Part shown: positions 17,022 through 24,052 of the stretch, piece by piece | Layout of the letters: each line of letters starts with the position of its first letter | Numbering within the stretch: the stretch's first letter is position 1 | Assembly: GCA_021204285.1 (NCBI GenBank) | Contig: JAJPZP010000127.1 | Location: forward strand, 1-24,052 | Length of the DNA stretch: 24,052 bases | Direction of reading: 5' to 3' | DNA from: Lachnospiraceae bacterium | GTDB taxonomy: Bacteria > Bacillota > Clostridia > Lachnospirales > Lachnospiraceae | Program-made: the position numbers and the translations under genes | The notes under the pieces: model-generated | The model's database searches: none | The model's input: only the letters and a program-made list of their open reading frames with translations | Told to the model about the DNA's origin: nothing

Positions 17022-17412
17022 GAGAACCTCTCCTTACATTTTTGATGTTCCAAGGACTCTCGCCCTCGGACACGCATATCATACCGGAAGACACATCGGT
17101 AAAAAAGTGCATGGGATGAACCCCAAACCCCATGTAAAAGTGCTTCTGAAGCCCTTGATCTGGCCCTTATTTTCGACTTTCTCTGTCCACTTATCGCTTT
17201 CCATCTCTCTATAAAGAGGCTCCATCACAGCTTTTTCAGGGGTTCACAGCATGAACCCCTGAGCAAAAAATATTTTCAGTTTTTTCTGCAAAGCCTTGTA
17301 TTCTGATGTATAATATAGAGGCGGCAGATCAGCAGTGAGCTGTTTTTATGCCACGTTATTCTCAGGATTTTTCCCTGAGACCGATGTGAAAAAGAAATGA
17401 GGAACCTGAACT
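17022..17412. promoter_or_regulatory. Divergent control region between the DUF4406-like and WYL genes
   Basis: It holds no gene. A perfect palindrome, TCAGGGGTTCA-CAGCA-TGAACCCCTGA, lies at 17236-17262. It has no T run on either side, so an operator is more likely than a terminator. A third copy of TGAACCCC lies at 17115-17122 within CATGGG...CCCATG. TATAAT at 17309-17314 is a good -10 for the WYL gene, with only a weak CTGCAA at the -35 position. Further on, TCTCAGG (17360-17366) pairs with CCTGAGA (17374-17380) in the WYL leader. These sites suggest control by WYL or LexA-like proteins, which is inference. Confidence 0.55.
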
Positions 17413-18396
17413 ATGGCATCCAACAAAGGTCGCATCCTTTTCCTTCTGCAATATCTGCAGGAAAATACAGACGAATATCACGCCGTCAGCTCTAAGGAAC
17501 TTGTAGAGCTTTATGCTGCAAACGGTTTTAACGGAAACCGAAAGACAGTCAAGGACGATATCCAGGAACTAATCGGCGCCGGGTATGACATCTATGAGGA
17601 AATCGGCAGCGGCACCAGCACTACCTACAGCTATGTAGGAAGGTTATTTGACCTGCCGGAGGTAAAAATGCTGATAGACGCTGTTTCTTCCGCACGATTT
17701 ATCAGCGCTGCAAGCAGCAAAGAGCTGATTGATAAACTAACACAGCTTGCCAGCAGACACACAAAAGACAGCCTGACCGCGATGGTCTATCCTTCCGACC
17801 GTGTAATCACAGCCAGTCAGAGGCTCTATTACGTGATTGATATAATCCAACAGGCCATCCTTGCGAAAAAGAAAATCCGATTCCAGTATCTCGACTACAA
17901 CGTCCAGAAGGAATTGATCCTGCATAATGACGGGGAATACTATGATTTTTCTCCCTACTGCTGTGCCTGGAACGGAGACCGATATTACCTCTTAGGCCGA
18001 TTGGACAAACGTCCGGACGGGATCAATCCTTTCCGCATTGACCTGATGTGTACACCGAAAATACTGGATGAAGATGCTTTTCCACCCCCGGCGGACTTCA
18101 ATCCGGCAGAATATGCGGCAAAAGTTTTCCGGATGTTTAATGGAAAAAACGAGAAAGTCATGCTGGAAGCGGACAACCGACTGATGAAGAAATTCATTGA
18201 CCGTTTCGGAGAAGAATTTTCTTCCTGGCCAGTGTCCGATACAGCCTTCCGCGCCGAAGTTGAAGTTGCGGTCAGTCCCACTTTCTACGCCTGGATATCC
18301 GAATACAGCGGACAGATACGAATCGTCGCTCCCGATGATGCCAAGGCAGGCTACATAGAACACTTAAAAAAGCTGCTTTCCAGCGAACAGGAATAG
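17413..18396 (+). CDS. WYL domain transcriptional regulator
   Basis: A 327-aa protein. Residues about 5-65 form a winged helix-turn-helix (GRILFLLQYLQEN ... SKELVELYAANGFNGNRKTVKDDIQEL). Residues about 140-215 form a WYL domain, with KKKIRFQYLDYNVQ and YDFSPYCCAWNGDRYYLLGRLD ... FRIDLM. A WCX-type C-terminal extension (about 240-325) ends with IVAPDDAKAGYIEHLKKLL. WYL proteins sense ligands or nucleic acid and often control mobile-element and defence genes. GAGGAA is 9 nt before the ATG. A strong terminator follows the stop. It heads a plus-strand cluster with a LexA-like repressor and an ImmA/IrrE protease, against the direction of the transfer genes. Confidence 0.92.
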   Translation: MASNKGRILFLLQYLQENTDEYHAVSSKELVELYAANGFNGNRKTVKDDIQELIGAGYDIYEEIGSGTSTTYSYVGRLFDLPEVKMLIDAVSSARFISAASSKELIDKLTQLASRHTKDSLTAMVYPSDRVITASQRLYYVIDIIQQAILAKKKIRFQYLDYNVQKELILHNDGEYYDFSPYCCAWNGDRYYLLGRLDKRPDGINPFRIDLMCTPKILDEDAFPPPADFNPAEYAAKVFRMFNGKNEKVMLEADNRLMKKFIDRFGEEFSSWPVSDTAFRAEVEVAVSPTFYAWISEYSGQIRIVAPDDAKAGYIEHLKKLLSSEQE

Positions 18397-18410
18397 CTAA
18401 AAACGAAAAA

Positions 18411-18466
18411 GCCCCGGAACTAAGGTGGTCAAATTTTCGACCACCCTCGCTCCGGGGTCATTTTTG
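18411..18466 (+). terminator. Strong terminator after the WYL gene, possibly bidirectional
   Basis: CCCCGGA (18412-18418) pairs with TCCGGGG (18451-18457), and inside it GGTGGTC (18424-18430) pairs with GACCACC (18439-18445). ATTTTTG follows on the plus strand, and the other side has an A run that would be a T run on the minus strand. Confidence 0.88.
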
Positions 18467-18469
18467 TAC

Positions 18470-18498
18470 TTGAAACAGGGAATCGGATGATATATAAT
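18470..18498 (+). promoter_or_regulatory. Sigma-A type promoter of the LexA-like gene
   Basis: TTGAAA at 18470-18475 and TATAAT at 18493-18498 are separated by 17 bp, close to consensus. ATCGGA occurs at 18482-18487 and again at 18505-18510, flanking the -10 box with a 23-bp step, and could be an operator for autoregulation (inference). Confidence 0.85.
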
Positions 18499-18552
18499 CT
18501 TCCTATCGGAATTGAGTTATTCTGTTAGAGTCAAAAAAAGAGGTGAATGAAG

Positions 18553-19155
18553 ATGAGGCATAAAAGCGACGAACTGATGAAACAGATTTTTGAGTTCGTG
18601 GAGCAGTTTACGATAGAAAACCTCCGCTCTCCAAGCACTACGGAAATCGCAAAGGCTGTAAAAGTAGCGCAGAGTACTGCCTACAAGTACCTTGTCGCCA
18701 TGCGGGAGAAAGGGATGCTCTCTTACCAGGACGGCATCATCTCCACGAAAAAGACGCGCAACCTGATATTCAACCAAAGTGCTGCGGCGATTGTCGGTTC
18801 CGTCTCCTGCGGCCTGCCGCAGCTGGAAGAGGAAAATATAGAAGAGTATATTCCACTCCCGGCAAGCCTGATCGGGAAAGGTGAATTTTACGTCGTGCAC
18901 GCAAACGGGGAATCCATGATTGGAGCCGGTATTGATGATAATGATCTGGTGATTGTCCGCAAACAGACCGAAGCAAGTTATGGCGACCTGGTGATCGCTC
19001 TGGTAGACAATGAGAATACTTTGAAGAGATATTTATTTGACAAAAAGAAAAATCGGCCATATCTCCACCCGGAGAACCCCGATTTTGAAGATATTTATCC
19101 GGCTTCCCTGTCCATACAGGGCATAGCCGTCCATGTGATCAAGCGGCTGCAGTAA
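18553..19155 (+). CDS. LexA-like S24 family repressor
   Basis: A 200-aa protein. Residues about 1-62 form a LexA-type winged helix (SPSTTEIAKAVKVAQSTAYKYL). Residues about 80-200 form the S24 self-cleavage domain. Ser121 in ANGESMIG and Lys158 in NTLKRY are the expected catalytic pair. Cys86-Gly87 in SVSCGLPQ is the expected cleavage bond, like the Cys-Gly bond of UmuD rather than the Ala-Gly of classical LexA. An ATG at 18547 is 1 nt from the AGAGGTG Shine-Dalgarno, while the ATG at 18553 is 7 nt away, so the latter is chosen. It has its own near-consensus promoter. It may repress the element and be cleaved in the SOS response or by the neighbouring protease (inference). Confidence 0.9.
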   Translation: MRHKSDELMKQIFEFVEQFTIENLRSPSTTEIAKAVKVAQSTAYKYLVAMREKGMLSYQDGIISTKKTRNLIFNQSAAAIVGSVSCGLPQLEEENIEEYIPLPASLIGKGEFYVVHANGESMIGAGIDDNDLVIVRKQTEASYGDLVIALVDNENTLKRYLFDKKKNRPYLHPENPDFEDIYPASLSIQGIAVHVIKRLQ

Positions 19156-19428
19156 ATCCCACACAAGGCTGCAGCGCCACAGACATTGAACTTAACGATC
19201 AGCACAGAGGGCAGACGGCATTTTCAAATGCTTCGGAACAGCCTGCCCACTCAAAACTCCTCAACGGTTTTCTTTTCCCTTTACCTGTTGAGTGATGGAT
19301 TTTTTATTGCTTAAACCACGGTCAAATACCCTAAAGGTATTTGACCCTCGCGGCAGTCGCCAAATATCCGTGTAAACACGGCTACTTGGCTCGTTGCTCC
19401 GCGGGAATAAAGCGTGAGGAGATTTGCG
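19156..19428. promoter_or_regulatory. Cluster of four hairpins before the ImmA/IrrE-like gene
   Basis: No gene is seen. Consecutive inverted repeats are: GGGCAG/CTGCCC (19209-19248) enclosing GCATTT/AAATGC; CACTCAA/TTGAGTG (19248-19294); GGTCAAATACC-CTAAA-GGTATTTGACC (19320-19346, perfect 11 bp); and a three-tier stem at 19349-19403 with CGCGG/CCGCG, GCCAA/TTGGC and CCGTG/CACGG. The last ends about 12 nt before the Shine-Dalgarno. None has a clear T run. It could be a structured leader RNA, an operator array, or a single-strand origin or transfer origin. Pairings are seen; function is unknown. Confidence 0.55.
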
Positions 19429-21399
19429 ATGAACTACTTAACCTATGACCCGGAGCCGGAAGCTGAATGCTTTTTCTCTATGCCACCGGCAATACCAGCC
19501 ACGAAACCTGCCAGAAAGCCCTACTATCAGGACAGTCCTGATATGTGTTCCCTTGAGGATTATTTCCGTGAGCATTTCACTCATGAATACACCAACTTCC
19601 TGCGGCAAAAGCTTGCGTCACGGGAGCTGCCTCTTGGGCGTATCAGCCGGAACGTCCCGGAACCCGATACTATCTTTGTGACGGACGCTGACATCACTTC
19701 CATCCACTTTACCGCGATAGACAGCGAACACGTCCATGTGGAAGCATTGGTGCGCGCTTCTATCTATTTGTCCGTCTTATTGGGTAATTCCCAGTATTCG
19801 GATACAACTGAGCAGCTATACAAGATTAACGGCAGTCTCGCCATTTATGACGATGGCTATGAATACAGCCTGATCGACCAGGCAGGGATTTATAAATCCT
19901 GGGATCAGACCACGTACCGTCCTCTGTCCCACTATCTGGTTCCTGTCCTCTCCCGTGATGAACTGGAGATTGAAGCGGAACGGATTTTAGAGCGCTACTA
20001 TCCGGAGGCCTTGCAAAAGCCAACTCAACTGGATGTCAATATCTTTGTAAAACGGCTTGGGCTTACTGTCCAGTACGCACGTATCACAAAAGACAGTTCT
20101 ATTCTTGGACAGCTTTTCTTTGAAGAAGCCGCCATCACAGTTTACAATGAGGCCGGTGAACCGTTACAGATGACAATCCCTGCAAACACCATCCTGATTG
20201 ATGTGGAAGCCGCCAGAAAAGCAAACGGCGGACGCGTCCATCCAACCATCCTGCATGAGTGTGTCCATTTTCTCCTGCACAGGCTCTTTTTCCGGATGCA
20301 GCGGATTTACCAATCTGAAATCCAGTGCATCTCCTGCCCGGTGGAAGTGACTGCCTCCAAAGACTCCCCGATCTACTGGATGGAATGGCAGGCAAACCAG
20401 ATGGTGCGCAGGCTTGCTATGTACTCCGGGCAGACCAAAATAAAAATCAATGAGCTAATCGCGCAGAAAGAACAGAGCGCCAACTACAGCGACAGGCTTT
20501 CCATCATTGAATCAGTAATCAATGACCTTGCCGAGTTTTACTGCATCTCAAAGCAGTCTGCGAAGCAGCGTATGGTTGAGCTTGGTTTCCCGGAATCGCA
20601 GGGAGTGCTGAATTACTGCAACGGCGGCTATGTACCAAATTATCTGGTCAATCCGGACAGCATCATGCCGGGACAGACCTACACCGTCAGCCTGAGCGCT
20701 GCTACAGCGGAATATAACCACAATGTCTACTTCCGTGAGCGTGTAGATTCCGGAAAATACGTTTATGTAGAGTCCCATTTCTGCCTGAACCATCCGAAGT
20801 ATGTCACACCGGATGAGAATACAGGATTGTGCCTGACCGACTACGCGCGGACTCATATGGAGGAATGCTGCCTCGTCTTTGATATCGGCAGTCCACAGAC
20901 CGAGTACACATACCGCAGTGGAACTATGAAACGGGAAACACCTGCAGGCACCGGCTGTATCATCTTCTATCCGGGAAAGAACGAAATCGAGGCAAACGCT
21001 CCGCAAGAGTCTCCTCTGGATGCCGCCACCCGCATTTCCGCTATCATGAATGAACTGCCGGCAAGCCTCGGAGACACTCTGGTCTATCACATGAAACGGC
21101 TGAAGATCACCAAAGAGAAGCTTGAGGAACTGTCAAATGTGTCCGTCTCGACCATCCAGCGCATTCGCACCAAAGAAGGTTTTCAGGCTACTCTGCCGTC
21201 CATAATCGCACTGTGCGTCGGCATGAGACTTGATCCGGAACTCAGCGAAGACATGCTTGACAAAGCCGGATACCGACTCCGCAACACTCCGGAACATACC
21301 ATGTATAAGATTATTCTCCGGAATATATACATGGCATCCATCGACACCTGCAACGCAGCCCTCATCTCGTCCAAGATGCAGCCGCTGACGAAAATGTAA
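19429..21399 (+). CDS. ImmA/IrrE family metallopeptidase joined to a C-terminal HTH domain
   Basis: A 656-aa protein. The N-terminal 200 residues are not recognised. Residues about 200-330 form an ImmA/IrrE zinc peptidase. HECVH at 276-280 is the HExxH motif, and Glu319 in MEWQANQM is the third ligand position. A region of about 370-540 rich in aromatic and Cys residues is not assigned. Residues about 555-617 (LKITKEKLEELSNVSVSTIQRIR ... AGYRL) are an XRE-like HTH, and a helical tail follows. The long frame begins with GTG at 19414, but ATG 19429 has AGGAGA 6 nt upstream and is chosen. ImmA-type proteases cleave repressors of ICEs and phages; the LexA-like protein next door is a likely substrate (inference). 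Its stop lies 2 bp from the convergent gene. Confidence 0.88.
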   Translation: MNYLTYDPEPEAECFFSMPPAIPATKPARKPYYQDSPDMCSLEDYFREHFTHEYTNFLRQKLASRELPLGRISRNVPEPDTIFVTDADITSIHFTAIDSEHVHVEALVRASIYLSVLLGNSQYSDTTEQLYKINGSLAIYDDGYEYSLIDQAGIYKSWDQTTYRPLSHYLVPVLSRDELEIEAERILERYYPEALQKPTQLDVNIFVKRLGLTVQYARITKDSSILGQLFFEEAAITVYNEAGEPLQMTIPANTILIDVEAARKANGGRVHPTILHECVHFLLHRLFFRMQRIYQSEIQCISCPVEVTASKDSPIYWMEWQANQMVRRLAMYSGQTKIKINELIAQKEQSANYSDRLSIIESVINDLAEFYCISKQSAKQRMVELGFPESQGVLNYCNGGYVPNYLVNPDSIMPGQTYTVSLSAATAEYNHNVYFRERVDSGKYVYVESHFCLNHPKYVTPDENTGLCLTDYARTHMEECCLVFDIGSPQTEYTYRSGTMKRETPAGTGCIIFYPGKNEIEANAPQESPLDAATRISAIMNELPASLGDTLVYHMKRLKITKEKLEELSNVSVSTIQRIRTKEGFQATLPSIIALCVGMRLDPELSEDMLDKAGYRLRNTPEHTMYKIILRNIYMASIDTCNAALISSKMQPLTKM

Positions 21400-21401
21400 G
21401 T

Positions 21402-22112
21402 TCAACTATCTGTATCAGCCCTCTTCTGTTCATCAGCGGAGGGCTTGATTACGCCAATCCTTATAAAAACAGGATAGAGATAAGATGCGCCGACCCCACC
21501 CAACTTCTTCGGTCCCGATATGATACCCTCAAGCGATAATGCTTTCTGGAAAGCCAGATCTACCGTCGCTCTGGTGATAGATTTATCCTTTCGGCTCACG
21601 AACATCTCTCCGCCTTTGATGGTGTAGGTGAACTTCAAACCCTTTGTAGTGTAGAATGGATAGGACTGAAACAATAGCAAGGTATCCCACAAAACGGAGT
21701 TGTCCACGCTCTGCTTCATGCGCTCTACCGCCGTTCTCCGCTCTCTAAATTTTCTGCAGCGTTCCGCGGTCACGCTGATCTCTTCCATCTTATATGGGAT
21801 TTTCGTGTAAGGCAAGTAGGAATTCACTGATGCTTTTGACAAACCTGTCAGTGTCATAATTTCTGCTACCCTTTTCTTCTCATGATACAATCTCATCACA
21901 TAATCAGCAATATCAGATTGATAGACACCGGCGGTTATAAGGAGTTTCCGAACTTTCAATGGATTCAGATCAAATTCATCAGCAATCTGACGGAGGGATG
22001 GAGGGGAAGCAGTTGATACACTGTCGCTATACACAAGTACTATCGAATCTATTAATTCTTTCATTATGGCGATCGGGTCATAATTTGGTTTTTTCGGTTT
22101 ATTAGGCATCAA
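21402..22112 (-). CDS. HTH protein with two predicted DNA-binding helices
   Basis: A 236-aa protein. Residues about 40-60 (SLRQIADEFDLNPLKVRKLL) and about 80-100 (RVAEIMTLTGLSKASVNSYL) are two helix-turn-helix units of the kind seen in sigma-region-4 or resolvase-type regulators. The C-terminal half (about 130-225) contains KSITRATVDLAFQKALSLEG and GGVGASYLYPVF, a wHTH-like region I cannot place in a family. It lies directly after the PIN gene on the same strand, 145 bp apart, with its own candidate promoter and a palindrome over the -10. It converges with the ImmA-like gene, with no room for a terminator. Function beyond DNA binding is unknown. Confidence 0.7.
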   Translation of the reverse strand: MMPNKPKKPNYDPIAIMKELIDSIVLVYSDSVSTASPPSLRQIADEFDLNPLKVRKLLITAGVYQSDIADYVMRLYHEKKRVAEIMTLTGLSKASVNSYLPYTKIPYKMEEISVTAERCRKFRERRTAVERMKQSVDNSVLWDTLLLFQSYPFYTTKGLKFTYTIKGGEMFVSRKDKSITRATVDLAFQKALSLEGIISGPKKLGGVGASYLYPVFIRIGVIKPSADEQKRADTDS

Positions 22113-22142
22113 TTAGCTCCAAAACGTTTCAATCTATACATC

Positions 22143-22178
22143 GACTTCAAATAAACATTTGAGGTCACCTAATTTCAA
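22143..22178 (-). promoter_or_regulatory. Promoter with overlapping palindrome before the HTH gene
   Basis: On the minus strand TTGAAA (22178-22173) and TTTATT (22155-22150) are 17 bp apart. The palindrome GACTTCAAAT-AAAC-ATTTGAGGTC (plus 22143-22166, one mismatch) covers the -10 box and part of the spacer. A regulator bound there would block the promoter, and autoregulation by the HTH protein is a natural guess. Confidence 0.5.
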
Positions 22179-22257
22179 TTTTTGATCCGAAAGATTAACC
22201 ACAGAGGTCTTTTTTCAAAAAAAATTCAGTATTTCACGATTTTCAGCCGGATCATGT

Positions 22258-23589
22258 TCAGTGATTCCATTTACAATTAATACAGTATCCGTTCCCTCCA
22301 TCGTTTAATCGATTGATTGGTGATCCGCAGTCAGGACAAACAGAATAAGCATGTTCCCGCTGTTCTTCACCGTCCTCTTCATATTCCATGTAAGGTTCAT
22401 TTTCACTTACGACTTCCTCTTCGATAAGGTTGTCTTCATTCAATTCAATGACCGAAGGTGTGTTAAGGTAATCATTAAAAACAATGCAGTAATCGCTAAA
22501 ATCGAATTTGCTGTCCTCGACGCACCATTCTTCCGGAGCTTCACAATCTCCGATTTCTAACGCTACAACAACATCAAATTCAACCTGATATATGCCCTCT
22601 TTCTCTATTTCAGCTTTCCATAGATATGCTCCTTCTTCCTTATCGTAGAAAGAATTATCTTCATCCGTATAGGAATACCATGCTTTCACAGTACATCTGG
22701 CCTCCAAGAGCACTTTTGCTACTAAAGGCTTACCTTCTTCCTCATATATGCCAAGGATGTACGGTGTATATGTAATGTCGTCTATTCCGATAATATCTTT
22801 CTCTTCCGCAAACGCTCCAAAATCAACGTCAATGTCAATTGAAGCATTTTCAATCACCTGCTTGATGGTCTCCTCCATCTCATCAACACCATACTCGCTT
22901 AACAGAAATGCTTTCAGGAACAGTGCCTGTCTGTCCATCATAAGCGTGTAGTCAATGAAATTCTTCAAGTCTTCAAACACCCTGACCTCTTCCAGATACG
23001 CTGTATTACAATTTTTCAGAATTGCATCCCTAAAGCCCTTATCATTGGACACAATGCAATAGGTTATATCATCCCTTGTTGAATCGGCAGCCGTCTCTTC
23101 CTGCAAGGCAGCAAAAGTACGGTCTATATCAATTACCACAGAAGCTACTGCAATTGCATCTTTGAATTCGTCCGGCTTTTGCTCTTCAAATGGAGGCTTC
23201 TTCTGAAAATAATCTGATAGTATTTTATCAACATCAACACCTGATACACTGATATGTTCAACCTTGCAGTCGCAGAGTAAAGATTCATATTCTGCCAAGC
23301 ATACATCGACCCACTTCTGCCTGTCTTGCGTCTCTAAGATACTACTATATTCTTTAAGGGTTCTGAAAAGGGCAAAAAATCTATTCTCTACCGCACCGTT
23401 GAACTTATCAATCGCTTTTTTTACATTTGCCCTTATATGTGCCCGAACCTCGCCATCAATAACAGTGTTCGTCAAAAGTACAAGATTCCCCTGTGCGGCA
23501 TATTCTCGCATGCTCTGAAAAAAATCATTTCGGAATGAATATGCCGTTCCATCGTATATATTTGTATCAAGAAAAACTCTGTAAATCAT
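22258..23589 (-). CDS. PIN-domain (DUF4935-like) protein with C-terminal zinc ribbon
   Basis: A 443-aa protein. Residues 1-230 form a PIN nuclease domain: Asp8 in LDTN, Glu47 in DGEVRAHI, Asp at about 144 in FKDAIAVAS and Asp at about 182 in SNDKGF are the expected acidic metal ligands. The middle (about 240-400) is an acidic, beta-rich region of unknown type. The end has CPDC (about 418) and CINC (about 436), a zinc ribbon. PIN domains cut single-stranded RNA and serve as toxins or RNA-processing enzymes. It is far larger than VapC toxins, and no antitoxin-like gene of usual size is adjacent; the HTH gene downstream is the only candidate partner. A defence or abortive-infection role is possible but not shown. 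Confidence 0.82.
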   Translation of the reverse strand: MIYRVFLDTNIYDGTAYSFRNDFFQSMREYAAQGNLVLLTNTVIDGEVRAHIRANVKKAIDKFNGAVENRFFALFRTLKEYSSILETQDRQKWVDVCLAEYESLLCDCKVEHISVSGVDVDKILSDYFQKKPPFEEQKPDEFKDAIAVASVVIDIDRTFAALQEETAADSTRDDITYCIVSNDKGFRDAILKNCNTAYLEEVRVFEDLKNFIDYTLMMDRQALFLKAFLLSEYGVDEMEETIKQVIENASIDIDVDFGAFAEEKDIIGIDDITYTPYILGIYEEEGKPLVAKVLLEARCTVKAWYSYTDEDNSFYDKEEGAYLWKAEIEKEGIYQVEFDVVVALEIGDCEAPEEWCVEDSKFDFSDYCIVFNDYLNTPSVIELNEDNLIEEEVVSENEPYMEYEEDGEEQREHAYSVCPDCGSPINRLNDGGNGYCINCKWNH

Positions 23590-23660
23590 TTTATTCCCTT
23601 TATTTCCCTTTGAATGATGTTTCTATCTGCAATTATACGCATATCTGGATATGAATGCAA

Positions 23661-24052
23661 TCACAAATCACTATACAAATCCTTCGCATACACACCGCTC
23701 TCAATCAATCCTCGGATGCTCTCTATCACAGCGGCTTTGTCTTCCTGGTAGGTAACGCCAAACCACTTGTCATTCGTCTCCAGAACTTTCACAGTAACCT
23801 TTCCATCCCTGAGCAAACCACCGATGTGTGTCGGCAGTAGGTACTCTGCTTTCAGAGGATTGGCCGGGACTGTGCTTTTGAAGAAGTCCGTGAAGCCTTC
23901 ATCAAGTACGCTCATGTACCACGGATCAGAACCACTTACCGCCGGAAACCCCCAGAAGTTCATGGACACATAGCTTTCCGGGTCAAGTACCACCCCATCA
24001 GCTTCTGCGCCGATTGCTCCTGTGTCCTCATCCACAGTTTTCACTATATTAC
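23661..24052 (-). CDS. C-terminal part of a sugar-phosphate nucleotidyltransferase
   Basis: The frame is open from the right edge to a stop at 23661. A GTG at 24044 could be read as a start, but the codons before it stay open to the edge, so the gene is 5'-truncated by the window. The visible 127 residues contain SYVSMNFWGFP, LKAEYLLPTHIGGLL and VKVLETNDKWFGVTYQEDK. These match the C-terminal half of NDP-sugar pyrophosphorylase-like proteins of Firmicutes, which activate sugars for surface polysaccharides. Its metabolic nature suggests host chromosome beyond the element end, or cargo; no att site was found to decide. Confidence 0.82.
   Translation of the reverse strand, partial: NIVKTVDEDTGAIGAEADGVVLDPESYVSMNFWGFPAVSGSDPWYMSVLDEGFTDFFKSTVPANPLKAEYLLPTHIGGLLRDGKVTVKVLETNDKWFGVTYQEDKAAVIESIRGLIESGVYAKDLYSDL

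Noticed and set aside
17236..17262. Palindrome read as a terminator
   Set aside because: The sequence after the stem is not a T run on either strand, so an operator or other role fits better.
23590..23660. Element boundary or att site between the PIN gene and the nucleotidyltransferase
   Set aside because: No direct repeat, tRNA end or integrase was found; the boundary could be here but the sequence does not show it.

Overview
The window looks like part of an integrative and conjugative element (ICE) of the Tn1549/CTn4 type from a gut Clostridia genome, most likely Lachnospiraceae. The grounds are the order PcfB - VirD4 (CD1115 type) - Maff2 - TrbL/VirB6 (CD1112 type) - PrgI, a RepA_N replication initiator, Gram-positive Shine-Dalgarno sites, a sortase-anchored surface protein and about 50% GC. 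Family names rest on recognition of the proteins; no search was run. No integrase, relaxase, VirB4 or att site lies in the window, so the element ends are not defined here.

Layout. (1) 1-7417, all minus strand, is the replication and transfer block. Reading along the minus strand it holds a small membrane protein, an 8-Cys small protein, a RepA_N initiator broken by an in-frame amber codon, an AntA/KilAC antirepressor, PcfB, the VirD4 coupling protein and a sigma-region-4/alpha-CTD-like regulator. Most neighbours overlap or lie within about 20 bp. A terminator at about 1960 is followed by a structured leader, then Maff2, TrbL/VirB6 and PrgI, which runs off the left edge. (2) 7560-15240, minus strand, is one 2534-aa surface adhesin: signal peptide, acidic linker, about 1000-aa ectodomain, SdrD-B-like and SpaA-like domains, nine Cna-B repeats, TPKTG sorting signal. 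(3) 15240-17020, minus strand, holds a structured leader, a sigma-region-4 protein and a DUF4406-like protein. (4) 17236-21399, plus strand, is a control cluster: WYL regulator, LexA-like S24 repressor, and an ImmA/IrrE metallopeptidase joined to an HTH domain. (5) 21402-23589, minus strand, holds an HTH protein and a PIN-domain protein with a zinc ribbon. (6) From 23661 to the right edge is the C-terminal part of a sugar-phosphate nucleotidyltransferase, probably host chromosome.

Likely cooperation (inference). The ImmA/IrrE protein and the self-cleaving LexA-like repressor beside it resemble the protease/repressor logic of ICEBs1 and phages and may decide when the element leaves dormancy. 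VirD4 and PcfB dock DNA to the channel made by TrbL, PrgI and the missing VirB4. The giant adhesin could hold cells together during mating, as aggregation proteins do in enterococcal plasmids. The most unusual points are the amber codon in repA with iteron-like repeats inside the same gene, the alternative-pairing leader before Maff2, the exact 97-codon register of the adhesin repeats, and the hairpin cluster before the ImmA-like gene.
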